This document shows positions 1 through 5,676 of a stretch of DNA of 22,624 bases, piece by piece. The stretch spans positions 1-22,624 of the forward strand of contig CAZMCC010000065.1 in assembly GCA_964564695.1 (NCBI GenBank), given 5' to 3'. Numbering within the stretch: the stretch's first letter is position 1; each line of letters opens with the position of its first letter. Source of the stretch: CAZMCC01 sp964564695 (lineage in GTDB: Bacteria; Planctomycetota; Phycisphaerae; Phycisphaerales; UBA1924). The notes beneath the pieces were generated by a model that saw only the letters and a program-made list of their open reading frames with translations, was not told where the DNA came from and searched no databases. The position numbers and the translations under genes were made by a program.

Positions 1-145
1 TGCGGCGAGGTCGGCGATGGGGAGGGTGGAGGAGAGGAGGGCGGAGAGGGGGTCGAGGTGGGGGGTGGGGTGGGCGCGCGGGGGGGGCGGCCTAGGTGCC
101 GGGATCAGCGGGCAGGGTGGCGGGGGAGGCGATCACGATTTCGCC

Positions 146-173
146 AATATACCCAAATCGTGGTTTTTGTCGA
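146..173 (-). promoter_or_regulatory. Candidate sigma70-type promoter, leftward
   Basis: On the minus strand TCGACA (168-173) lies 16 nt upstream of TATATT (146-151). Each hexamer matches the sigma70 consensus at five of six positions, and this AT-rich patch stands out in a GC-rich region. It would drive a leftward gene starting near the window edge, but no start codon was found there. It is a sequence match only. Confidence 0.3.
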
Positions 174-241
174 GGGGGTGTTTGGTGTTTTGGCGGATTT
201 TGGGATCGCGGCCGTGGGGCCTCAGTTGATTGGGTGGTGCA

Positions 242-261
242 CCGCCTGCTTCCGCAGGCGG
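242..261 (-). terminator. Hairpin after the beta-helix gene
   Basis: A perfect 8-bp GC-rich stem (242-249 with 254-261) with a TTCC loop lies 20 nt beyond the stop codon of the beta-helix gene. There is no T-run after it on the minus strand. It could therefore be a non-canonical terminator, an mRNA 3'-end stabiliser or an extragenic palindrome. Confidence 0.4.
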
Positions 262-281
262 CTCTGATCAAACGGGTGCGA

Positions 282-1394
282 TCAATAGGTGAAGTTGGCG
301 CTGGGGTCGGTGGAGCCGGGGGCGGCGCCGCCGGCGTTGCCGTTGATGGCGCCGGCGGTCGTGGCGTTGACGACAAGGCAGACATTTCCGGCGACGATGC
401 TCCAGTTGACGGTGGTGTTGCCGCTGCACGTGTTTCGGGCGATGACGTTGCCGGCGCTGAGCGCCTGGACGCCGAGCGCGTTGGCGGTGCAGTTGTTGGA
501 ATCGACGCGGTTGTCGCCGCCCTGGATGAAGATGCCGGCCATGGTGTTGGCGTTGCAGTTGTTGTCGCGCACCAAGGACCTGAGGTTGATGACGATGCCG
601 CTCTCGCCGTTGTTCTCGGCGACGCAGCCGATGATGCTGCTGCCCGATCCGGGGGTGAATCCCGAGCCTGTGTTGGAGTACGCGGTGCAGGCGGTGAATA
701 CGGCGCCGCTGCCGCTGTTGAACCCCTGAGAGCCGTTATCGCGGGCGGAGCAAGCCGAGAGCATGGCGCCGACGCCGACGCTGAAGCCCAGGCCGGTGTT
801 GTCGCGGGCGGTGCAGTCGGACACGATCCCGTTGGTGGCGATGGTGATGCCCTGGAGGTTGGCGCTGGCGGCGCAGCCGCGCACGACGGCGTTGCTGCCG
901 GCGCGCAGGCCGAAGGTGGTGTTGGCCGATGCGGTCAAGCTCTCGATGACGGCGTTGGTGGTGGTGCTGAGGTTGACGCCGTTGGACCCCCAGGCGGTGA
1001 CGACGCCGTTGCGGACCATGACGTTGTCGCGGGAGCCGTCGCTGGCGACGGCGTCGAGCGAGCCGGGGACGCCGAGGAGGGCGAAGCCGCACAGGTCGAG
1101 GGAGACGTTGCTCGCGGCGATCTCGATGCCGTACTTACCGACGGCGCCGGTGAGGTTCCCGGTGAGGTAGTAGCTGCCGGGCTGGGTGATGCGGAAGAGG
1201 CTGTCGGCGTCGCCGGGGGTGTTGGCGGCGTTGATCGCGGTGCGGGGCTCGACTTGGGCGAGGGGTTTCTGGGTGGGGGTTATGGGGCCGGGGGGTGGGT
1301 CGAGGGGCCCCGCCCACACGGCGGAGAGGGGCGCGGCGGCGGCCAGGAGCGCGGTGAGGGCGAGAAGCCGCGCGAGGGTGGGGAACGGAATCAT
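282..1394 (-). CDS. Secreted right-handed beta-helix repeat protein
   Basis: This encodes 370 aa. An N-terminal signal peptide (hydrophobic core LLALTALLAAAAPL, likely cleavage after VWA) sends it to the envelope or outside. A conserved-looking segment follows (RTAINAANTPGDADSLF, then QPGSYYLTGNLTG), leading into short repeats rich in N, G, S and C such as VSDCTARDNTGLGF and FTACTAYSNTGSGF. These repeats are typical of right-handed parallel beta-helix (pectate-lyase-like) folds. I recognise the N-terminal segment as common in planctomycete beta-helix proteins of unknown substrate. No catalytic residues can be assigned. It lacks the EF-hand-like tail found on the other secreted proteins here. 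The ATG at 1394 was chosen because GGAG lies about 10 nt upstream and the signal peptide begins there; the frame is open further upstream but reads as low-complexity sequence. Confidence 0.8.
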   Translation of the reverse strand: MIPFPTLARLLALTALLAAAAPLSAVWAGPLDPPPGPITPTQKPLAQVEPRTAINAANTPGDADSLFRITQPGSYYLTGNLTGAVGKYGIEIAASNVSLDLCGFALLGVPGSLDAVASDGSRDNVMVRNGVVTAWGSNGVNLSTTTNAVIESLTASANTTFGLRAGSNAVVRGCAASANLQGITIATNGIVSDCTARDNTGLGFSVGVGAMLSACSARDNGSQGFNSGSGAVFTACTAYSNTGSGFTPGSGSSIIGCVAENNGESGIVINLRSLVRDNNCNANTMAGIFIQGGDNRVDSNNCTANALGVQALSAGNVIARNTCSGNTTVNWSIVAGNVCLVVNATTAGAINGNAGGAAPGSTDPSANFTY

Positions 1395-1443
1395 GATGGG
1401 GTGTTCTCCGGCCGTGCACGGGGGAGTGCGGCGGCTGGAGTGG

Positions 1444-1449
1444 AATATA
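1444..1449 (-). promoter_or_regulatory. Candidate -10 element of the beta-helix gene
   Basis: TATATT on the minus strand, preceded by TG two bases upstream in the sequence CATGTATATTCC, lies about 50 nt upstream of the start codon at 1394. No convincing -35 hexamer was found. The same TATATT core occurs at 146-151 and 10283-10288. Confidence 0.25.
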
Positions 1450-1484
1450 CATGACGGTTTTGGAGGGGGCCGTGCGGAATGGCG

Positions 1485-1508
1485 CCGAGATCTCAAAGCT
1501 GATCTCGG
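1485..1508. repeat. CAAAGC-loop palindrome, copy 1
   Basis: The 8-bp arms CCGAGATC (1485-1492) and GATCTCGG (1501-1508) pair perfectly, then a T-T mismatch flanks a CAAAGC loop (1494-1499). TGGCACGG follows. It belongs with copies 2 and 3, whose stems differ in sequence but are also paired. Confidence 0.6.
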
Positions 1509-1610
1509 TGGCACGGATCGTGGTGCCGTCGGCCGGCGGTGAAGGGGGTGGATGGGGGGGATACTCGGCGCTGGTGGCGCTGTATGGGCGGTATTGGGCG
1601 GGGTGAATCG

Positions 1611-1638
1611 CATCGAAGTCCCAAAGCGGACTTCGATG
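1611..1638. repeat. CAAAGC-loop palindrome, copy 2
   Basis: The 11-bp arms CATCGAAGTCC (1611-1621) and GGACTTCGATG (1628-1638) are perfectly complementary and enclose a CAAAGC loop (1622-1627). GCACGG follows. This is the best-formed member of the family. Confidence 0.65.
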
Positions 1639-1730
1639 GCACGGGCACGGGGCATGGCGGGCGGGTCCGTCGATGTCACCTGCCGCGGCCGTGGGTTGCT
1701 GGGCGTGGTTAGCAGCGAGTGTTCTGCCGC

Positions 1731-1752
1731 CACCGTCCCAAAGCGGCCGGTG
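1731..1752. repeat. CAAAGC-loop palindrome, copy 3 (degenerate)
   Basis: The arms CACCGTCC (1731-1738) and GGCCGGTG (1745-1752) pair at seven of eight positions around a CAAAGC loop (1739-1744). It is a weaker copy. ACGGGCACC follows it, resembling the sequence after copies 1 and 2. Confidence 0.45.
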
Positions 1753-1798
1753 ACGGGCACCCCGCCCAGGGGTGGCGGCCACCGCCCTCAGTCTTGGG

Positions 1799-2788
1799 TC
1801 AGTCGTGTTCGATGCTCAACGCCAGCCGTCCGCGCGCAGTCATGACGCATGTGTCACATGCGTCACGAGCGGAAAGACTGAAGGTGACGAATGTCTCGTC
1901 TGTCACGTTGAGGGGCACGTCATTTTGCATCTCGAAGTCGGTACGAAGAATGACAACGCCGGGACCATCGATCAGCAGTTCTGTGGCCGTTGAGTCGATT
2001 GTTCGAGACAATCGATCGTCGTGGGGGAACACCGGCTGATCGCCATAGGTATATTTGGCGCGAAGCGGTCCGACCTCTCTGAAGTTGCCGACAAGCCGAT
2101 CGGAGGGGCGCTCGAGACTGAATTCGGCGACCATCTTGTGGAAAGGAAAGACCAGTCGCGAGACTCCAGGCACTGTTACATACAAATATATGCTAACCCG
2201 AATTTGACTATCATTCTTGAAATGATGCCCGGTTGTTGGATTTTGTCGATTCAGAAGATGCCTAAATGTGGCTTTGAGCGGCTCAACCGTGGGAGCCTGA
2301 GAAGCCGGAACAAGTAGGCGTAGGAGGTCGCCTCTACGCGCAGTCCGTACCCGAGTGCCGTCTCGCCACGGCACTTCAAACTCGATACTGTCCCCCGCTT
2401 GATTGCCAAAGCGGGGATTGATGACGAGATACGGCCGACGCGTTGTGGAAAACAGAAGTGCCACCACGGTAGCGTTGTGGCACGCAATGACAAGATGTGC
2501 AAGGAGCTCCGGCGCGAGCTCGTGAAAATGGGACCGAAGTTGAGACAGCCACGTTGACGATTCGGTGTTCGTTGCGCCGGGAATGGCACGGCTGCGTTCG
2601 TCGATTCCGATCAACCAAAGGACGGAATCTGAGCCACAAGAATTGCAGTGCGCTCCGAGGCGTCGCGCCGCCTTGTGCACATCTGGCCAATTGGTCTTCA
2701 GTTCAACACGATCGTCTTCGATGGGCTGCCCAGCCAGTGCTCGGTCGGCGATCTGCAGCACCCAATATTCGAGCTGGTCGTTTCTCAC
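1799..2788 (-). CDS. Schlafen/AlbA_2-like putative DNA-binding protein
   Basis: This encodes 329 aa. The first ~110 residues resemble the Schlafen AlbA_2 domain. VELKTNWP (28-35) matches the family's E-x-K motif. KAARRLGAHCNS (39-50) matches the helix that usually reads as 'aLANs.GG'. LWLIGIDE (57-64), then IPGA, match the 'iliGvdd…pG' strand and turn. The GG is replaced by SCGSDS, so the domain is divergent. The C-terminal ~200 residues are unrecognised. The start is GTG at 2788, 11 nt after the stop of a displaced lepA 3' fragment, with no clear Shine-Dalgarno. Base composition is visibly lower in GC than all neighbours, which suggests acquisition. Proteins with this domain often occur in defence or regulatory settings, but no specific role can be claimed. 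Confidence 0.65.
   Translation of the reverse strand: MRNDQLEYWVLQIADRALAGQPIEDDRVELKTNWPDVHKAARRLGAHCNSCGSDSVLWLIGIDERSRAIPGATNTESSTWLSQLRSHFHELAPELLAHLVIACHNATVVALLFSTTRRPYLVINPRFGNQAGDSIEFEVPWRDGTRVRTARRGDLLRLLVPASQAPTVEPLKATFRHLLNRQNPTTGHHFKNDSQIRVSIYLYVTVPGVSRLVFPFHKMVAEFSLERPSDRLVGNFREVGPLRAKYTYGDQPVFPHDDRLSRTIDSTATELLIDGPGVVILRTDFEMQNDVPLNVTDETFVTFSLSARDACDTCVMTARGRLALSIEHD
1843..1865. repeat. Perfect 11-bp-arm palindrome inside the AlbA_2-like gene
   Basis: TGACGCATGTG (1843-1853) and CACATGCGTCA (1855-1865) are exact reverse complements with a single T between them. The element lies in the last 70 bp of the coding sequence, where it encodes part of DACDTCVMTA. It could be a protein-binding site or an mRNA hairpin near the 3' end. 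Confidence 0.6.
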
Positions 2789-2799
2789 CGGAAGCGATG

Positions 2800-2913
2800 T
2801 TACTCACTCTGCTCCAACACCGCCATAAACGCCCCCTGCGGGATCTCGACGCTGCCGATCGACTTCATCCGCTTCTTGCCTTCCTTCTGTTTGTCGAGGA
2901 GCCTGCGTTTGCG
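2800..2913 (-). pseudogene. lepA: Displaced 3'-end fragment of lepA
   Basis: This 114-bp stretch matches the last 114 bp of the intact lepA (3573-3686) at 109 positions. In frame it still encodes the LepA C-terminus from RKRRLLDKQKEG to MAVLEQSE, ending in TAA where the intact gene has TGA. The other differences are two synonymous changes (GTC/GTG, AAA/AAG) and one Lys-to-Arg codon (two bases). Homology stops abruptly at 2913, 23 nt before the end of the 57-aa gene. No start codon belongs to it. The pattern of changes suggests it was once the end of a functional, slightly diverged lepA. Confidence 0.85.
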
Positions 2914-2936
2914 GCGATCCTCGTCGCCAAGGCGTC

Positions 2937-3110
2937 TTACGCCGAGCGGCGCTGGGTGCGTTCCTTGGCTTGGCGCTGGTGCTCGAGCAACTCGTTATTG
3001 GCCTTGGTCCAGTAGTCGAGGAGCTGCTGGGGCGTCATGCCGCGCGTCTCCTGCTGGATGCGCTCCTGCCCCTGACGCTTCATGTCGACGCAGTCAAATG
3101 TCTTCTTCAT
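2937..3110 (-). CDS. 57-aa partner of PIN toxin, putative antitoxin
   Basis: This small protein begins MKKTFDCVDMKRQGQERI and continues through TRGMTPQQLLDYW to a Lys/Arg/Gln-rich end. I recognise the MK(K)TFDCVxMK…GMTPxxxLxYW pattern as that of short proteins encoded directly after a particular family of PIN-domain proteins in many bacteria, where they are presumed antitoxins. It has no obvious DNA-binding motif. Its ATG at 3110 lies inside the toxin gene, giving a 17-nt overlap (3094-3110), so the two are probably translationally coupled. The order toxin first, antitoxin second is the reverse of the classical vapBC arrangement. The stop is at 2937-2939. Neutralising activity is inferred from family and context. 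Confidence 0.7.
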   Translation of the reverse strand: MKKTFDCVDMKRQGQERIQQETRGMTPQQLLDYWTKANNELLEHQRQAKERTQRRSA

Positions 3111-3561
3111 ACTGGATCACCTCGGCGGGTGAGTGGATGGCAAGGTCGCGGTAGCCGCGCACGGCGTTTACGCCATTGTATTTCGGTCCCTTGTCGACGT
3201 GCACGATGTGCTTGAAGTTCCAGCTCACGAGGATGTCGCACAGCGTGACGGTCGCGAGTGCCACGTGGAGGGCGTCTTCCGCGGACTTGTCGGAGACGAT
3301 CCCCGCGGTCAAATAGGCCGCTTGGAGCTGCAAGGACTCGGGCGTGACCAGGGCAGATTCGGCGAGGCCGGAGAAGTCGGTGTACCAAGCCCGGACCTGC
3401 TCCGGGGCGGCCGCGAGTTCGCGCTCGATCACGGCGGAGACCACAAGGCTGAAGCGACCGGCGCGAACCTGATCGAAGAACGACCGACTGTGCGCGTCGA
3501 ACTCGGCGTCAAATACCCCGCCGAACACGGATGTGTCGGCGTAAACCCGCCTGGGCTGCAT
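3094..3561 (-). CDS. PIN-domain (VapC-like) toxin
   Basis: This is a 155-aa PIN-domain protein. RVYADTSVFGG near the N-terminus carries the first catalytic Asp. IERELAAAPEQVR carries the conserved Glu. SAEDALHVALATV carries the next Asp, and ILVSWNFKHIVH is the characteristic C-terminal strand of this PIN subfamily. PIN domains are Mg2+-dependent ribonucleases, and in toxin-antitoxin systems they cleave tRNA, rRNA or mRNA. The frame is open to a GTG at 3576 that overlaps the lepA stop, but the ATG at 3561 is preferred because family members start just before the RVYADTS strand. The gene sits directly after lepA and overlaps its putative antitoxin by 17 nt. Both lie between two copies of the lepA 3' end. 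Confidence 0.8.
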   Translation of the reverse strand: MQPRRVYADTSVFGGVFDAEFDAHSRSFFDQVRAGRFSLVVSAVIERELAAAPEQVRAWYTDFSGLAESALVTPESLQLQAAYLTAGIVSDKSAEDALHVALATVTLCDILVSWNFKHIVHVDKGPKYNGVNAVRGYRDLAIHSPAEVIQYEEDI

Positions 3562-3572
3562 CGGTCGAGGGC

Positions 3573-5558
3573 TCACTCACTCTGCTCCAACACCGCCATA
3601 AACGCCCCCTGCGGGATCTCCACGCTGCCGATCGACTTCATCCGCTTCTTGCCTTCCTTCTGCTTGTCGAGGAGTTTGCGTTTGCGGCTGATGTCGCCGC
3701 CGTAGCACTTGGCGGTGACGTTTTTGCGGAAGGCCTTGATGGTTTCGCGGGCGATGACCTTGCCGCCGATGGCGGCCTGGACGGGGATCTCGAACTGGTG
3801 GCGGGGGATCTGCTCTTTGAGCTTGGAGACGAGGAGGCGGCCGCGGTATTCGGCCTTGTCGCGGTGGACGATGATGCTGAGGGCCTCGACGGGGTCGCCG
3901 TTGACGAGGATGTCGAGCTTGACGAGGTTGTCGGCGCGGTAGCCGTTGCCCTCGTGGATGAGCTCGTAGTCCATGGTGCCGTAGCCGGAGGTGATGCCCT
4001 TGAGCTTGTCGTAGAAGTCGTAGATGATCTCGGCGAGGGGGACCTCGAAGCTGACCATGTCGCGGGTGTCGGAGACGAAGGACTGCTGGCGGTAGATCGC
4101 ACGGCGTTCAAGACACAGCTTCATCACGTCGCCGATGTATTCCTTGGGGAGGATGATGTCGACCTTGCAGATGGGCTCGCGGATCTCCATGATCGTGCCG
4201 GGGTCGGGGAGGTCGGCGGGGTTGTGGACCTCGATGAGGGCGTTCTCGCCCTCTTGCGGCAGGACGGTGATGTCGCGGTTGGCGAGGGCCTTGTGGTTGC
4301 TGCCGCGCATGAGGACGCGGTAACTCACCGTCGGCGCGGTCTGGATGATTTCTACGTCGCCCTCGCGCTCGAGGCGCTCCTGGACGATGTCCATGTGAAG
4401 CAGGCCGAGGAAGCCGCAGCGGAAGCCGAAGCCGAGGGCGTCGGAGTGGACGGGCTGGAAAGTAAAGCTCGAGTCGTTGAGGCTGAGCTTCTGCATGGCC
4501 TCGCGGAGCTCTTCGAAGTCGTTGCCCTTCTGGTCCTCGGTGGTGGCGGGGTAGAAGTCGCAGAAGACCATCTGCACCGGGGGCTTATAGCCGGGGAGGG
4601 CCTCTTCGGCGGGGTATTTGTCGAGCGTGATGGTGTCGCCGACGCGGACGTCTGCGAGCGTGCGGATCGCGGCGACGACGTAGCCGGTTTCGCCGGCGGA
4701 GATCTGCTGCACGCGGATGGGCTTGGGGGTGTACTTGCCCAGCTCGGAGATCTGGAACGTGCGGCCGGTGCCCATCATGCGGATCTTGTCGCCGACGGAG
4801 AGCTCGCCGTCCATCATTCGGACGTAGACGATGACGCCGCGGTAGTCGTCGTAGACGGCGTCGAAGATGAGGCCGCGGGTCTGGGGGACGACCGGATCGC
4901 GCGGCGGGGGGAAACGGTCGCAGATGGCGGCGAGCAGCTCGGGGATGCCCTTGCCGGACTTGGCGGAGACGTAGATGCAGTCCTCGGCCTTGAGGCCGAG
5001 GACCTGCTCGATCTCCATGGCGATGTCGTCAGGGCGGGCGGAGGGGAGGTCGATCTTGTTGACGACGGGGATGAGTTCGAGGTCTTCGTTGATGGCGAGG
5101 TAGGCGTTGACGACCGTTTGCGCCTGGACGCCCTGGGTGGCGTCGACGACGAGCAGGGCGCCTTCGCAGGCCTTGAGGGCGCGGGAGACCTCGTAGTTGA
5201 AGTCGACGTGGCCGGGGGTGTCGATGAAGTTCATCATGAAGAGCTCGCCGTGGGAGTCGGCGGAGCCCTTGATGGACTTGTGTTCGCCGGCGTCGTCGGC
5301 GGGGGCCTCGAACTCCATCTCGAGCTCGTCACTTTTCGCGCCGGGTTTGTGGCGGTGCATGACGGTGACGGCGGAGGCCTTGATGGTGATGCCGCGTTCG
5401 CGCTCGATGTCCATGGAGTCGAGGATCTGTTCCTTGGCTTCGCGGGCGGAGACGGCGTTGGTGGCCTGGAGGAGGCGGTCGGCGAGGGTGCTCTTGCCGT
5501 GGTCGATGTGGGCGATGATCGAGAAGTTACGGATGAACTTGCGGGGGTGGGGAGGCAT
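3573..5558 (-). CDS. lepA: Elongation factor 4 (LepA), translational GTPase
   Basis: LepA/EF4 (661 aa) acts on the ribosome in a GTP-dependent way. It has been linked to back-translocation and to ribosome assembly. All G motifs are visible: AHIDHGKS (16-23, G1), GITIK (56-60, G2), DTPGH (113-117, G3), NKID (167-170, G4) and a downstream SAKSG (G5). Family landmarks follow, including GFRCGFLGLLHMDIVQERLEREG, the LepA-specific C-terminal domain and the basic end RKRKLLDKQKEGKKRMK. Members are usually about 600 aa. The excess is an insertion at about residues 69-107 between G2 and G3. The ATG at 5558 is preferred over an upstream in-frame TTG at 5585. The TGA stop at 3573-3575 overlaps a possible GTG start of the next gene. 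The last 114 bp is duplicated downstream. Confidence 0.95.
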   Translation of the reverse strand: MPPHPRKFIRNFSIIAHIDHGKSTLADRLLQATNAVSAREAKEQILDSMDIERERGITIKASAVTVMHRHKPGAKSDELEMEFEAPADDAGEHKSIKGSADSHGELFMMNFIDTPGHVDFNYEVSRALKACEGALLVVDATQGVQAQTVVNAYLAINEDLELIPVVNKIDLPSARPDDIAMEIEQVLGLKAEDCIYVSAKSGKGIPELLAAICDRFPPPRDPVVPQTRGLIFDAVYDDYRGVIVYVRMMDGELSVGDKIRMMGTGRTFQISELGKYTPKPIRVQQISAGETGYVVAAIRTLADVRVGDTITLDKYPAEEALPGYKPPVQMVFCDFYPATTEDQKGNDFEELREAMQKLSLNDSSFTFQPVHSDALGFGFRCGFLGLLHMDIVQERLEREGDVEIIQTAPTVSYRVLMRGSNHKALANRDITVLPQEGENALIEVHNPADLPDPGTIMEIREPICKVDIILPKEYIGDVMKLCLERRAIYRQQSFVSDTRDMVSFEVPLAEIIYDFYDKLKGITSGYGTMDYELIHEGNGYRADNLVKLDILVNGDPVEALSIIVHRDKAEYRGRLLVSKLKEQIPRHQFEIPVQAAIGGKVIARETIKAFRKNVTAKCYGGDISRKRKLLDKQKEGKKRMKSIGSVEIPQGAFMAVLEQSE

Positions 5559-5580
5559 TGGAGGGGGATGGTAGGGGGAG

Positions 5581-5664
5581 GGCAATGGGCAGTGGGCAAT
5601 GGGCAGTGGGGAAGGAGAGCGGATTCACGCAATTCCCATTGCCTATTGCCCATTCCCTATTGCC
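5581..5664. repeat. Imperfect inverted repeat between kinase and lepA
   Basis: The left arm (5581-5613) is built from GGCAATGGGCAGTGG-type units. The right arm (5631-5664) is the approximate reverse complement, built from CCCATTGCCTATTGCC-type units. It fills most of the gap between the kinase stop (5677) and the lepA start (5558), so it would fold in the intercistronic RNA. Similar units occur as a 14-bp tandem at 11398-11425. Confidence 0.6.
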
Positions 5665-5676
5665 TGCCGCCGGTCG

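Larger units (their letters stand above)
1..281. other. Left-edge region without an assignable gene
   Basis: No complete gene can be supported here. Bases 1 to about 80 read on the minus strand as a plausible protein segment (…HLDPLSALLSS…), as if a leftward gene began here and continued off the window. However, that frame has no ATG or GTG start before a stop, so I do not call a CDS. A promoter-like pair on the minus strand (see 146-173) points the same way. An 8-bp inverted repeat (134-141 with 155-162) is followed on the plus strand by five T residues. A second hairpin at 242-261 lies after the beta-helix gene. Confidence 0.3.
1395..1798. other. 404-bp intergenic region with three CAAAGC-loop hairpins
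   Basis: No gene is supported between the AlbA_2-like gene and the beta-helix gene. The region holds a TATATT element (1444-1449, minus strand) about 50 nt ahead of the beta-helix start. It also holds three stem-loops (1485-1508, 1611-1638, 1731-1752) that share a CAAAGC loop on the plus strand (GCTTTG on the minus strand). The first two are followed directly by GGCACGG-like sequence. Long open frames across it are antisense or GC-bias artefacts. Confidence 0.6.

Noticed and set aside
134..168. Plus-strand hairpin followed by TTTTT as a terminator
   Set aside because: The stem is AT-rich with a 13-nt loop, and no plus-strand gene ends nearby. The same bases fit a minus-strand promoter better.
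96..1454. Long plus-strand open frame opposite the beta-helix gene
   Set aside because: It is a Gly/Ala/Val/Asp-rich antisense artefact of GC-rich codon bias with no family motifs. The minus strand encodes a signal peptide and beta-helix repeats.
2800..2936. The displaced lepA fragment as an independent small gene
   Set aside because: The frame is open upstream into the 57-aa gene but no usable start codon or Shine-Dalgarno was found. The residues match only the LepA end.
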